Position numbers and translations under genes: made by a program
The notes under the pieces: generated by a model
Databases searched by the model: none
What the model saw: the letters and a program-made list of their open reading frames with translations, nothing else
What the model was told of the DNA's origin: nothing
Part shown: positions 36,982-46,200 of the stretch, one piece after another
Position numbering within the stretch: position 1 is the first letter of the stretch
Layout: each line of letters opens with the position of its first letter
Assembly (NCBI RefSeq): GCF_000423665.1
Contig: NZ_AUIK01000020.1
Span: 1 to 64,000 of the forward strand
Source: Solirubrobacter soli DSM 22325
GTDB lineage: Bacteria > Actinomycetota > Thermoleophilia > Solirubrobacterales > Solirubrobacteraceae
DNA: 64,000 nt
Reading direction: 5' to 3'

Positions 36982-39120
36982 ATGATGCTGACGCTCCCCG
37001 CTGGGCGGACCGCGAAGTGGTTCGTCCTGATCGTCGTCGTACTCGTCTTCGGTGCCCTGGCCAGTCAGGCGGGCAAGCTCGAGGGCGCGCAGAAGAACGA
37101 ATCGAGCTCATGGCTCCCCGCGGACGCCGAGTCGGTGAAGGCGCTGGACGCGGTCAAGACGTTCCCGGGCGGGGAGCTCGCGCCGGCGGTCGTCGTGTAC
37201 GAGCGCCGCGGTGGCTTGACGGCGGCGGACAAGGCGCGGATCGCCGGCACGGTCGGGAAGCTGAACGCGAACCGGCTGCCGCTCGTGCTGGAGGCGCAGC
37301 CGCCCGTGTATTCGCCCAACGGCGATGCCGCGCTGATCGTGCAGCCGGTCCAGCCCGGCGACGGGTCCGGCGACACGTTCCAGAACGCGGTGCAGTCGAT
37401 CCGCGACCGGGTCGGCGAGCCGAGCGGCGGGCTCGACGTCAAGCTGACCGGCGCGGCGGGCTTCAGCCTCGACGCGATCAAGGTCTTCGCCGGCATCAAC
37501 GGCACGCTGCTCTATGCGGCGATGGCGATCGTGCTGATCCTGCTCGTCCTGATCTACCGCTCGCCGATCTTCTGGGCGATCCCGTTCTTCACGGTGCTGC
37601 TGGCCGAGGGTGCGTCGCGCGGCGCGGGCTACCTGCTGGCGGAGGCGGGCGTGACGATCAACGGCCAGACCGGCGGGATCCTGCCGGTGCTCGTGTTCGG
37701 TGCCGGGACGGACTACGCGCTGCTGCTCGTCTCGCGCTACCGCGAGGAGCTGCGCCGGCACGAGGACAAGCACGACGCGATGCGGGTCGCGCTGGGCAGC
37801 GCGGGACCGGCGATCGTCGCGTCCGGTTTGACGGTGATCGCGGCGCTGCTGACGCTCTCGATCGCCGAGGTCAACTCGACCGCGGGGCTCGGCCCGGTGG
37901 GGGCGATGGGCGTCGGGCTGGCGATGCTCTCGATGCTCACCGTCCTCCCCGCGCTCTTGATCGTGTTCGGGCGGCGCGCGTTCTGGTCGCCGTTCACCGA
38001 CGCGATCCCGCACGTGGGCGAGACCGGGACCGACGAGACGCACGGGTTCTGGCGTCGGATCGGCGACCGGGTCGCCCGCCGGCCGCGCGCGATCTGGATC
38101 GCCGGCACGATCGTCCTGCTGGTGCTGGCGGCGAACGTCTTCAGCCTCGACACCAGCCAGACGACCGGCAACCAGTTCCGCGGCTCGGTGGACTCGGTGG
38201 AGGGCCAGCAGGTGCTCTCGCGCAACTTCCCGGCGGGTGCGTCCGCGCCGGCCGACGTGATCGTGGGAGACGCGACGCGTGCGCAGGCGGTCGCGGACGC
38301 GCTCTCGGCGGAGTCCGCGTTGGTGAGCAGCGCGCGGGTCGCGGCCCGCGGCGACGCCGGCGCCCAGCTGTCGGTGACCCTCAAGGGCGACCCGTACGCG
38401 TCGGCGACGATGGATCAGATCCCGCACCTGCGCTCGGTGGCGCGACAGGCCGGCGGACCTTCGACCCTGGTCGGCGGGCCGACGGCGCAGGAGTACGACC
38501 TACGCGTCTCCGCCACGCGGGACAACAAGCTGATCCTGCCGCTGACCCTGTTGGTGGTGCTCGCGATCCTGATCGTGCTGCTGCGGTCGCTCGTCGCGCC
38601 GGTGCTGCTGATCGTCTCGGTGATCCTGTCCTTCGCGGCGGCGCTGGGCGCCGGCATCTGGGTGTCGGATCACGTGTTCGGCTTCACCGGCGTCGGGCCG
38701 ACGCTGCCGCTGCTGGCGTTCGTCTTCCTGGTGGCGCTGGGGATCGACTACAACATCTTCCTGATGGCCCGCGTGCGCGAGGAGTCCATCAAGCACGGCA
38801 CGCGCGAGGGCACGCTGCGCGGCCTCGCGGTGACCGGCGCGGTGATCACCGGCGCCGGCATCGTGCTGGCGGGGACGTTCGGCGCGCTGGCGGTGCTGCC
38901 GCTGGTCGTGCTGACCCAGATCGGCTTCATCGTCGCCTTCGGCGTCCTGCTGGACACGTTCGTCGTCCGCTCGGTGATCGTGCCGGCCGCCGTCATCGAC
39001 GTCGGCCGGCGCGTGTGGTGGCCTTCGAAGCTCGCCGCGCCCCACCGCGCGGGCGGCGGCGCGGCCCGCGCCGGCGGCCTCAGAGAATCGCCAGATACCT
39101 CTCGAGTTCCCACGGAGTGA
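36982..39120 (+). CDS. MMPL-family RND transporter
   Basis: The 712-residue membrane protein has about 12 membrane segments in two halves, each with a large external loop. The MMPL signatures are present in both halves: LVFGAGTDYALLLVSRYREEL and, later, FLVALGIDYNIFLMARVREE, each with the GxxxDY proton-relay Asp-Tyr pair. The family exports lipids, siderophores or drugs. The substrate is unknown. The ATG at 36982 is preferred, and an in-frame GTG lies at 36976. The 3' end overlaps glnA by 41 bp on the other strand. Confidence 0.9.
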   Translation: MMLTLPAGRTAKWFVLIVVVLVFGALASQAGKLEGAQKNESSSWLPADAESVKALDAVKTFPGGELAPAVVVYERRGGLTAADKARIAGTVGKLNANRLPLVLEAQPPVYSPNGDAALIVQPVQPGDGSGDTFQNAVQSIRDRVGEPSGGLDVKLTGAAGFSLDAIKVFAGINGTLLYAAMAIVLILLVLIYRSPIFWAIPFFTVLLAEGASRGAGYLLAEAGVTINGQTGGILPVLVFGAGTDYALLLVSRYREELRRHEDKHDAMRVALGSAGPAIVASGLTVIAALLTLSIAEVNSTAGLGPVGAMGVGLAMLSMLTVLPALLIVFGRRAFWSPFTDAIPHVGETGTDETHGFWRRIGDRVARRPRAIWIAGTIVLLVLAANVFSLDTSQTTGNQFRGSVDSVEGQQVLSRNFPAGASAPADVIVGDATRAQAVADALSAESALVSSARVAARGDAGAQLSVTLKGDPYASATMDQIPHLRSVARQAGGPSTLVGGPTAQEYDLRVSATRDNKLILPLTLLVVLAILIVLLRSLVAPVLLIVSVILSFAAALGAGIWVSDHVFGFTGVGPTLPLLAFVFLVALGIDYNIFLMARVREESIKHGTREGTLRGLAVTGAVITGAGIVLAGTFGALAVLPLVVLTQIGFIVAFGVLLDTFVVRSVIVPAAVIDVGRRVWWPSKLAAPHRAGGGAARAGGLRESPDTSRVPTE

Positions 39121-40420
39121 CCTGGACGCGATAGTCCTCCCACTCCTGGCGTTTGATCTCGACGTAGCGGTTGAAGATGTGCTCGCCGAGGGTCCGGAGC
39201 ACGAGCTCTGACTCGGCGGTGACCTCGATCGCCTCGCCCAGCGTCTCCGGCAGCTGCTCGATGCCGAGCCGGCGGCGCTCGTCGGGGCTGAGGTGGTAGA
39301 GGTTCTTCTCCATCGGCTCCGGCAGCTCGTAGCCGCGCTCGATGCCCTCGAGGCCGGCCTGCAGCAGCACCGCGAACGTGAGGTACGGGTTGCAGGCGGG
39401 GTCCGGCGAGCGCAGCTCCATGCGGGTCGCGTTCTCCTTGCCGGGGTGGTACAGGGGGACGCGGACGAGCGCGGAGCGGTTTCTTCTCGACCACGCCACG
39501 TAGACCGGGGCCTCATAGCCCGGGACGAGCCGCTTATACGAGTTCACCCACTGCGCGAAGATGCTGCAGATCTCGCGCGCGTGGCGCAGCTGCCCGGCGA
39601 TGAAGGCCTTGCCGATGTCCGACAGGAAGTACTTGTCGTCCGGGTCGTAGAAGGCGTTGCGGCCGTCCTTGAACAGGCTCTGGTGGGTGTGCATGCCTGA
39701 GCCGTTCTGGCCGAACAGCGGCTTGGGCATGAACGTCGCGTGCCAGCCGTACTTGAGCGCGTACTCCTTGACCGTGATGCGGTAGGTCATGCAGTCGTCG
39801 GCCATCTTCAGCGCGCTCGAGTAGCGCATGTCGATCTCGTGCTGGGACGGGCCGACCTCGTGGTGGGAGTACTCGACCTCGATGCCGAGGCGCTCCAGCG
39901 CCAGCACCGTGTCGCGCCGCACGTCTGACCCCGCGTCCAGCGTGGTGAGGTCGAAGTAGCCGCCCTCGTCGAGCACCTCCGTGCCGCGGTTGTCGCGGAA
40001 CAGGTAGTACTCGAGCTCGGGGCCGACGTTGAACGCGTCGAAGCCCATCTCCTTCGCCCGCTCCTCGGCGCGGCGCAGGACATGGCGCGGGTCGCCCTCG
40101 TACGGGCGCCGCTCGGGGGTCTGGACGTCGGCGAACATGCGCGCGACGCCGGCGCCGTCATCCGGCCGCCAGGGCAGGATGTTGAACGTCGTCGGATCCG
40201 GCAGCGCGATCATGTCCGACTCCTCGATGGCGTTGAAGCCGGTGATGGAGGAGCCGTCGAAGCCCATGCCGCCCTCGAAGGCGTCATCGAGCTGCTCAGC
40301 GGAGATGGAGAAGGACTTCAGCTGCCCGAGGATGTCGGTGAACCACAGGCGCACGAACCGGATGCCCTGCTCCTCGACGAGCGCCTTGACGTCTTCAGGT
40401 GTCTGGGGTCGATCAGCCAT
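39080..40420 (-). CDS. glnA: Glutamine synthetase, type I (GSI-alpha-like)
   Basis: GlnA makes glutamine from glutamate, ammonia and ATP. The 446-residue protein has the N-terminal beta-grasp region (MGFDGSSITGF, GpSS-type loop), the ATP and metal region GPELEYYLF and the ammonia/glutamate site HHEVGPSQHEID and NGSGMHTHQSLF. Its length and KNLYHLSPDERRRLGIEQLP match the shorter GSI-alpha class of Bacillus, which lacks the 25-residue insert and the adenylylation site of GSI-beta. So regulation is likely by feedback and not by adenylylation. The 3' end overlaps the MMPL transporter gene by 41 bp. Confidence 0.95.
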   Translation of the reverse strand: MADRPQTPEDVKALVEEQGIRFVRLWFTDILGQLKSFSISAEQLDDAFEGGMGFDGSSITGFNAIEESDMIALPDPTTFNILPWRPDDGAGVARMFADVQTPERRPYEGDPRHVLRRAEERAKEMGFDAFNVGPELEYYLFRDNRGTEVLDEGGYFDLTTLDAGSDVRRDTVLALERLGIEVEYSHHEVGPSQHEIDMRYSSALKMADDCMTYRITVKEYALKYGWHATFMPKPLFGQNGSGMHTHQSLFKDGRNAFYDPDDKYFLSDIGKAFIAGQLRHAREICSIFAQWVNSYKRLVPGYEAPVYVAWSRRNRSALVRVPLYHPGKENATRMELRSPDPACNPYLTFAVLLQAGLEGIERGYELPEPMEKNLYHLSPDERRRLGIEQLPETLGEAIEVTAESELVLRTLGEHIFNRYVEIKRQEWEDYRVQVTPWELERYLAIL

Positions 40421-40476
40421 AGCGGCCTGCAGGCTAATGGACCGGACGGCGGTGACGGGTGGACGTGCGGTCGGAC

Positions 40477-40836
40477 TCAGTCCAACCAGCGGTCCGCCCA
40501 GACCTTCAGCTCGGCCATCGCCGGTGCGAGCTGACGGCCTTTCTCCGTCAGCTCGTAACAGACCTTCGTCGGCGTGCCGTCGGACACGTGGCGCTCCACG
40601 ATCTTGCGCTGCTCGAGCTCCTTCATCCGCTCGGACAGCAGCCGGTCAGACAGATCCGGCACCGCGTTGGCGATCTCCGTGAACCGCAGGCGACCGCCGT
40701 GCAGCAGCACATACAGGATCGCGCCCGTCCACCGCTTGCCCACCAGCTCCACGGCCTCGTGGTACCGGGGGCAGCACTGACTGCACGCCTGTTGCGCTTG
40801 ATCGTGTTGATGTTGGTGTTGGGCGGTGAGGCCCAT
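40477..40836 (-). CDS. HxlR-family transcriptional regulator
   Basis: The 119-residue protein is a winged-helix HxlR regulator. The recognition region is LRFTEIANAVPDLSDRLLSERMKELE. Its N-terminus is odd: a His/Gln-rich run (QHQHQHDQAQQ) and then Cys 18, 21 and 22. HxlR regulators such as YodB and HypR sense electrophiles through an N-terminal Cys. The gene follows a carboxymuconolactone-decarboxylase-like gene by 13 bp, and a palindrome of HxlR type lies upstream of that gene. A quinone or electrophile sensor role is inference. Confidence 0.9.
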   Translation of the reverse strand: MGLTAQHQHQHDQAQQACSQCCPRYHEAVELVGKRWTGAILYVLLHGGRLRFTEIANAVPDLSDRLLSERMKELEQRKIVERHVSDGTPTKVCYELTEKGRQLAPAMAELKVWADRWLD

Positions 40837-40849
40837 CTCTCTCAGTACG

Positions 40850-41416
40850 TCATGCCGCGCGCAGCACGCGCGTCTCCTCGACCGACCCGTCCACCGGGAC
40901 GTCGCCGGCAATGTTCACCATCGCGGTAAAGGATTCCATGCTGAGCACCGCGATGGCCTCCAGAAGCTGTTCTTCCGTCCAGCCTGCCTCCCGCGCCTCC
41001 TCGTGCAAATGCTGCGGGAAGTTCGCCCGGTCGCCCAGCAGCGGACGCAGATACCGCAGCAGAGCGGCCTCCGCGGCATCTCCCGAGTCCCACCGCTTGG
41101 CGCGCGCGACCTCGTCGATGCCCAGACCCGCCTGCCGGCTCGTCCGGGTGTGAAGTTGCAAGCCGGGCTTGGATCCGTAGTGCTCGGACACCGCCAGGCC
41201 GATCCGCTCGGCGGAGTGCCGCGGCAGGTGACCGTGCCGCAGTTCCGCTCTGTAGCGCGTATAGGCCTTCAGCGCCGCCGGCGCGCCCGCCAGCACGCCG
41301 AGGAAGTTCGGAAGCTGCCCTGCTGCTGACGACGCGCCCTTGAGAATCGGAAGCGATTCTTGCGGCGCCGTCAGGTCGTCGTGGATGGGGAACCGACTCA
41401 TCTCTGTCTTGGGCAT
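40850..41416 (-). CDS. Carboxymuconolactone-decarboxylase/AhpD-fold protein lacking the CxxC
   Basis: The 188-residue protein has the all-helical AhpD/CMD fold (LGVLAGAPAALKAYTRYRAEL, RIGLAVSEHY and FTAMVNIAGDVPVD). In active AhpD-like enzymes the core helix carries a CxxC close to a His. Here the aligned stretch reads HYGSKPGLQLHT, with Ser and Gly where both Cys are expected. The His is kept. It is therefore unlikely to act as a thiol peroxidase and may have another role. The ATG at 41416 is chosen; a second at 41401 is possible. An HxlR-type palindrome lies 32 bp upstream. Confidence 0.8.
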   Translation of the reverse strand: MPKTEMSRFPIHDDLTAPQESLPILKGASSAAGQLPNFLGVLAGAPAALKAYTRYRAELRHGHLPRHSAERIGLAVSEHYGSKPGLQLHTRTSRQAGLGIDEVARAKRWDSGDAAEAALLRYLRPLLGDRANFPQHLHEEAREAGWTEEQLLEAIAVLSMESFTAMVNIAGDVPVDGSVEETRVLRAA

Positions 41417-41447
41417 ACGCCACCACCGTGGGGGAGCTGGGGGGCTG

Positions 41448-41468
41448 AGACTTACAAGACGTAAGTCT
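41448..41468. promoter_or_regulatory. HxlR-type operator
   Basis: AGACTTAC (41448-41455) and GTAAGTCT (41461-41468) form a perfect 8-bp inverted repeat with a 5-bp spacer. The core ACTTAC/GTAAGT resembles sites described for HxlR-family repressors such as YodB. It lies 32 bp upstream of the CMD-like gene, whose downstream neighbour is the HxlR gene, so autoregulation is the simplest reading. Confidence 0.6.
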
Positions 41469-41508
41469 ATGTCTGCCGCATGAGACCCGCAAGGGTCCAA
41501 GAGGTCGT

Positions 41509-42531
41509 TTATTGACCCGTGGTGAGAACCGCGATCAGCACCAGCACGAACCCGAGCAGCACCGCATAGCCCACGATCCGGTCCGGGCTCGCCCCGATCC
41601 GCTCCAGCGCCGTCTTCGGCGGCCGCTGCGCCCGCGCAACCGGCATCCGGTCCGGGTGCCCCGTGATCGTCACCGTCCGCCGCGCGGGCGGCGCCTCTTG
41701 GAACTCCGGCTCCTCGAGCTGCGTGACGACCGCCGCCGTGTCAGACGCCATCGTCTCGAGCACGACCGTCCGGCTCTCCCCGGGCGCGAGCTCGAGCTCC
41801 CGCCCCGCCTCGGGCGCCAGCCACGAGTCGATCGACCGCTTCCCGTCCTCGACCGGCACATGGTCGTCGGTGACCGTCCACGACTCCGCGGGCCGCCGCG
41901 CGCGGCGCGGCGCGGCGCCGTCGGCGCGGTCGAGTGCGGCGAAGTCGTCAGTGGTGCGGCGGGTGTCGTCGCGGCGCGCGTCATCGCGCGTGGGCGCGGC
42001 CCACTCGTTCGTCGCCCGCCGGCCGTCGTCGCGGCGCCCTTCGTCGCGCGTGGGCGCGGCCCACTCGTTCGTCGCCCGCCGGCCGTCGTCGCGGCGCCCT
42101 TCGTCGCGCGTGGGCGCGGCCCACTCGTCGGTCGTACGGCGTGGCTCGTCCGTCGTGCGGCGCGGGGCGTCGTCGCGGTCCGGCCAGTCGCCGCGGCGCG
42201 GCGCGATCTGGCGGCGCTCGTGCTCGTCGGTCCAGTCGTCGCGGCGGAGCGGGTACGACTCGTCGCCGAGGGTGTCCTCGCCGCGCGGGGCTCCGTCGCT
42301 CCACTCGTCGACCGGGCGGGACGGGCCGGAGACGCGGCGTTCGAAGCGGTGGCCGTCGAAGTCCTCGTGGTGGGCGCGACGGTCGGACCGCGTGAAGCGC
42401 CGGCTAGGCATGCGGTCGAAGATGTCTTCGTTCACGCCCCAGTCGGCAGCGGCACGACGCCGACGCGGCGACGGCTCGTCGCTCTCATGGTCATAGAACG
42501 CCCTGGTGCGGGCGTCGTGCTCTGGGGCCAT
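41509..42531 (-). CDS. Tail-anchored, charged repeat protein, function unknown
   Basis: The 340-residue protein is almost entirely polar and charged (Arg, Asp, Glu, Pro rich) and likely disordered. At its C-terminus, a single hydrophobic segment (VGYAVLLGFVLVLIAVLT) is followed by three residues, so it is tail-anchored. In the middle are copies of a 20-residue block (RRATNEWAAPTRDEGRRDDG) encoded by a 60-bp tandem repeat. Residues ~235-310 form a more ordered, beta-like part. I do not recognise a family. The 133 bp between its start and the stop of the cytochrome gene upstream hold nothing recognisable. Confidence 0.65.
   Translation of the reverse strand: MAPEHDARTRAFYDHESDEPSPRRRRAAADWGVNEDIFDRMPSRRFTRSDRRAHHEDFDGHRFERRVSGPSRPVDEWSDGAPRGEDTLGDESYPLRRDDWTDEHERRQIAPRRGDWPDRDDAPRRTTDEPRRTTDEWAAPTRDEGRRDDGRRATNEWAAPTRDEGRRDDGRRATNEWAAPTRDDARRDDTRRTTDDFAALDRADGAAPRRARRPAESWTVTDDHVPVEDGKRSIDSWLAPEAGRELELAPGESRTVVLETMASDTAAVVTQLEEPEFQEAPPARRTVTITGHPDRMPVARAQRPPKTALERIGASPDRIVGYAVLLGFVLVLIAVLTTGQ
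41941..42130. repeat. 60-bp tandem repeat inside the tail-anchored protein gene
   Basis: Two exact 60-bp copies (42001-42060 and 42061-42120) are flanked on each side by degenerate partial copies. The period is a multiple of three, so copy-number change keeps the reading frame. Confidence 0.85.
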
Positions 42532-42664
42532 GTTTGACTCGTCCTCTTCTTTTTGCTGACGGCGTCGAGCATTACGGCTCGCGCCAGAAGAGCGGCGCTA
42601 CGACAACCGGACCGTGTTCGATCGTACCAGCGGTCGGAGCACCTGCACGCTTGTGCTTTTTACA

Positions 42665-43174
42665 TCAACCGCCGGACGACTCGTCAGAGCCCACGGACTT
42701 TGCGACAAATTTCGCCACGTCCTCCGCGTCTTCGCCCGTATAGATGCCGGCCGGCATCTGACCGTTGCCGTTCGCGCGACCCTTCTCGATCGCGTCGAGC
42801 ACGAACTTCTCGTTCGGCGCGAGCTGGTCCAGGTCCGGACCCACCCGCGCGACGGCGTTCGCGGCCTTGAGCGAGTGGCACAGGCCACAGCGACGGCCGA
42901 ACAGCTCCTGCCCGTGCTTCTCCTGCTCGGTGAGGTTGTGGATGCCCGCGGACGGGATGTCGTCCTTGTTCTGGTCCGCGGCGATCACCGCCGCCGGCAC
43001 GGCCACGCCGAGCACCAGCAGTGACACGAAGAACGCGAAGGTGGCGAAGCGACGACCGCCCCGCGACTGTGAATGCGCGACCGAACCCAACCCACCGCGC
43101 CCGCCACTCATGGCGAACAGCAGGGTCCCAAGGCCCAGGACAACGAAGGCAGCAACGAACGCGATGGTGCTCAC
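42665..43174 (-). CDS. Membrane-anchored class I cytochrome c
   Basis: The 169-residue protein has two N-terminal membrane segments (about residues 3-22 and 45-66) and an external cytochrome c domain. Haem attachment is CGLCH at residues 96-100, and the axial Met is in GQMPAG at 140. The order and spacing fit a small class I cytochrome c. It is likely an electron carrier at the outer face of the membrane. No oxidase or bc gene is adjacent. It is followed 133 bp downstream by the tail-anchored repeat protein gene. Confidence 0.9.
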   Translation of the reverse strand: MSTIAFVAAFVVLGLGTLLFAMSGGRGGLGSVAHSQSRGGRRFATFAFFVSLLVLGVAVPAAVIAADQNKDDIPSAGIHNLTEQEKHGQELFGRRCGLCHSLKAANAVARVGPDLDQLAPNEKFVLDAIEKGRANGNGQMPAGIYTGEDAEDVAKFVAKSVGSDESSGG

Positions 43175-43205
43175 AGGTGCGCAATCTACCCACTCCCGCG
43201 GTCAC

Positions 43206-46200
43206 CTAGCGTCGTCGTCCGGACGCGAAGCTCTGGATCGGCGGCGAAACCTGCCTGAACTCGCCCATCGTCGAAGCCGCCTCGCGCCCACCCTGCGCGC
43301 CCTCGCCGCGACCCGTCGCCGCCGCCGCGACCCGCTTCTCCGCCAGCGCGACAACCTCCGCCGCCTGCTCCTGCGGCGCCACCAGCGGCCGCACCCCCTT
43401 GACGAACACGTTGATCCCCCCACCCGCCTGCGGCAGCTTCTCCAGCCGCCCTTCGCACAACAGCAACGGCTCACCCCGCACCGTCAGCCGGTTCGCCTCA
43501 TAGAGATCCGGCGGAACGATGAGGTTGATCGTCCCGAACTCATCCTCGAGCAGCAGGAACACGATCCCCTTCGCCGTCCCCGGCCGCTGCCGCGCCACCA
43601 CCAGCCCACCGAGCTTGACCGCCGTATTGTGCGGCAGCCGCGCCAGATCCCCGATCGACAACGTCCCCGGCTCCAGCGACGGCCGCAACAGCTGCATCGG
43701 ATGCGGCCCGAGCGTCAGCCCCGTCGTCGCGTAGTCGCCGATCATCGACTCCCACGGCGTGAGCGGCCGCAGCGCCGGCGCATCCGGCACCTCGAGCGGC
43801 AACGCCAACTGCGTCCCCTCCAGCAGCCGCTCCCCCGGCACCGCCACCCCGAGCTGCCACAACGCCGTCCGCCGCGCATGCTCGGACGACCCCCCGATCA
43901 GCGAGTCGCACGCCCCCGCCCACGCAAGCCGATCCAGCGACGGCCTCCCCGCCCCGGCCCGTGACGCCAGGTCCGCCAACGACCGGAACGGCCCACCCTC
44001 CTCCCGCGCCGCGACGAGCGCTTTGACCTCCTCTTCCTTGACCCCGAGGATGAACCCGAGCCCAAGCCGCACGACCGCCGACGGCGCCCCGGTCGGCGCC
44101 CCGGAATGGCGCGCCGCGGCAGCCCGCTGCGCGGGAAGCAGCGGGGACACCGCACCCCCGCCAGGTGATGCACTCCCAGCCGGCGACGACGTCGCCGCGG
44201 CGTCGGCGAGCTCCGACGGCTCGCGACCCCCGGCACCGAGCAGGATGCCCGCGGTCCCCGCCGACGATCGCGCCACGGCGGAGAGGTGCGCGAGATCCTC
44301 GCCCGCGGCGAAGTGGGCGGTGGCGGGCGGGGCGGCGTCCACGCCCGGCGCGGCGCCCGCTGCGAGGCGGGCGGCGGCGCCCAGGGCGGCGGCGGCGCCC
44401 GGCCCAGCCGGCGGCGTGGCGGCCGCGCCCAGCCCAGCCGGCGGCGTGGCGGCCGCGCCCAGCCCAGCCGGCAGCGTGGCGGCCGCGCCCGGCCCAGCCG
44501 GCAGCGTGGCGGCCGCGCCCGGCCCAGCCTGCGGCGTGGGCACGGCGGCGAGTGGTGGGTGGGTGGCTTCTCGCAGGCGGGCGGGGGTGACGCCCTCCGG
44601 GGCGGGTGGCTCGCCGGGCGCGCCGGACCAGCGGGCGTCGGCCAGCGGTGGGATCTCGCCCATCTCCGGCACCCACTCGACGGTGCAGAGGGCTTGGCTG
44701 GCGTTGACGTCCGGGGGTGCGAGGGCGATGCCACGGCGTTGGGCCTCGTGGGCCAGGGTGTCCGGGGCGTAGAAGCCCATCGGCTGCTCGTTCATGAGCG
44801 CGCAGAGGAACTCCGGGCCGTGGTGGACGCGCAGCCAGGTGGACTGGTAGGCGAGGAGGCCGAAAGCGGCGCCGTGGGCTTTTGGGAAGCCGAAGCCCGA
44901 GAAGCCGACGATCATGCCGTAGACGCGTTCGGCGACGTCCTCACCGACGCCGTGGGTGGCCATCGCGCCGTCCAAGAACCGTTGGTGGTAGGCCTCGATC
45001 GCCTCGGCGGAGCGTTTGCGGCTCATCGCGCGGCGTAGGCCCTCCGCCTCGCCGGGCGAGAAGCCGGCGAAGGCCATCGCGACCTCGATCACCTGGTCCT
45101 GGAAGATGATCGTGCCGAGGGTGTCGTTCAGCACGCCGCGCAGCGACTCGTGCTCGTAGGGCACGACGTAGTCCGGGTTCTCGCGCAGGGTCTGCAGGCG
45201 TGAGATGTAGGGGTTGACGGCACCTCCGAGGATCGGCCCCGGGCGGACGATCGCGACCTGGATCGTCAGGTCCTCCAAAGATCGCGGGCGCGTCCGCAGC
45301 AGCGACGCCATCTGCGCCCGCGACTCGATCTGGAAGACGCCCATCGTGTCCGCGACCTGGATCGCGTCGTAGGTCTCCGCGTCGTCGTAGGGGATGCGCG
45401 AGAGGTCCACCCGCTCGCCCCGCACCCGCCCGATCTCCTCCACGCAGCGCTCGACCGCGCTCAACATCCCCAGCCCGAGCAGGTCGATCTTCAAGAAGCC
45501 CGCGTCGGCGCACGAGTCCTTGTCCCACTGGCAGAGCTGGCGGCCCTCCATCGCCGCCGGCAGCACCGGGCAGCAGTCGATCAGCGGCCGCGTCGAGACG
45601 ATCATCCCGCCCGAGTGCTGCGAGAGATGGCGCGGCAGCCCGTAGGCCTCGTCGCACAGCCGCGCGAGCCACCGCCAGCGCCCCGGCAGGTGGTCGTAGG
45701 AGTGGGTCTCGGGCGAGGTCTCGTGCGCCTCCGCCTGGTCCGGCCGCTTGCCGTTGACCATCGCCAGCCACTCCGACGTGCTCATGGCGAACGCGTTCGC
45801 GCGGGCGTCAGGGTCCACGAACGGGCCTGGCTCCCCCGTCGGTTCCACCCCCATCGCGACCTCGACGTCGCGCCCCACGTTCTTGACCGCCCACGGCTCC
45901 GCCCCGCGCGCGACCCGCTCGAGCTCCCCCGGCGGCAGCCCGAGCACCTTCCCCAGCTCGCGGATCGCCCCGCGCGAGCGGAACGTCGGGAACGCCGCGA
46001 CCAGCGCCGACCGCTCCTTGCCATAGCGGTCGTGCACCCGTGGGATCAGCTTCTCGCGGACGTCGCGGGGGAAGTCCAGGTCGATGTCCGGCAGTGCGTT
46101 GAGCTCCTCGTTGAGGAAGCGGCCGAGGAAGAGGTCGTTCGCGATCGGGTCGATGTGCGAGAGCCCGGTCAGGTAGCAGACGATCGAGGAGACCGACGAC

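Noticed and set aside
42532..42664. A hairpin with a T-run on the plus strand near the cytochrome gene
   Set aside because: GCAC...GTGCTTTTT points along the plus strand, where no gene ends, so it cannot be the terminator of the minus-strand cytochrome gene.
44401..44538. Regularly spaced repeats that could suggest a CRISPR array
   Set aside because: The units are directly abutting, have no unique spacers, and keep the dnaE2 reading frame. The same holds for the arrays at 41941-42130 and 50061-50260.
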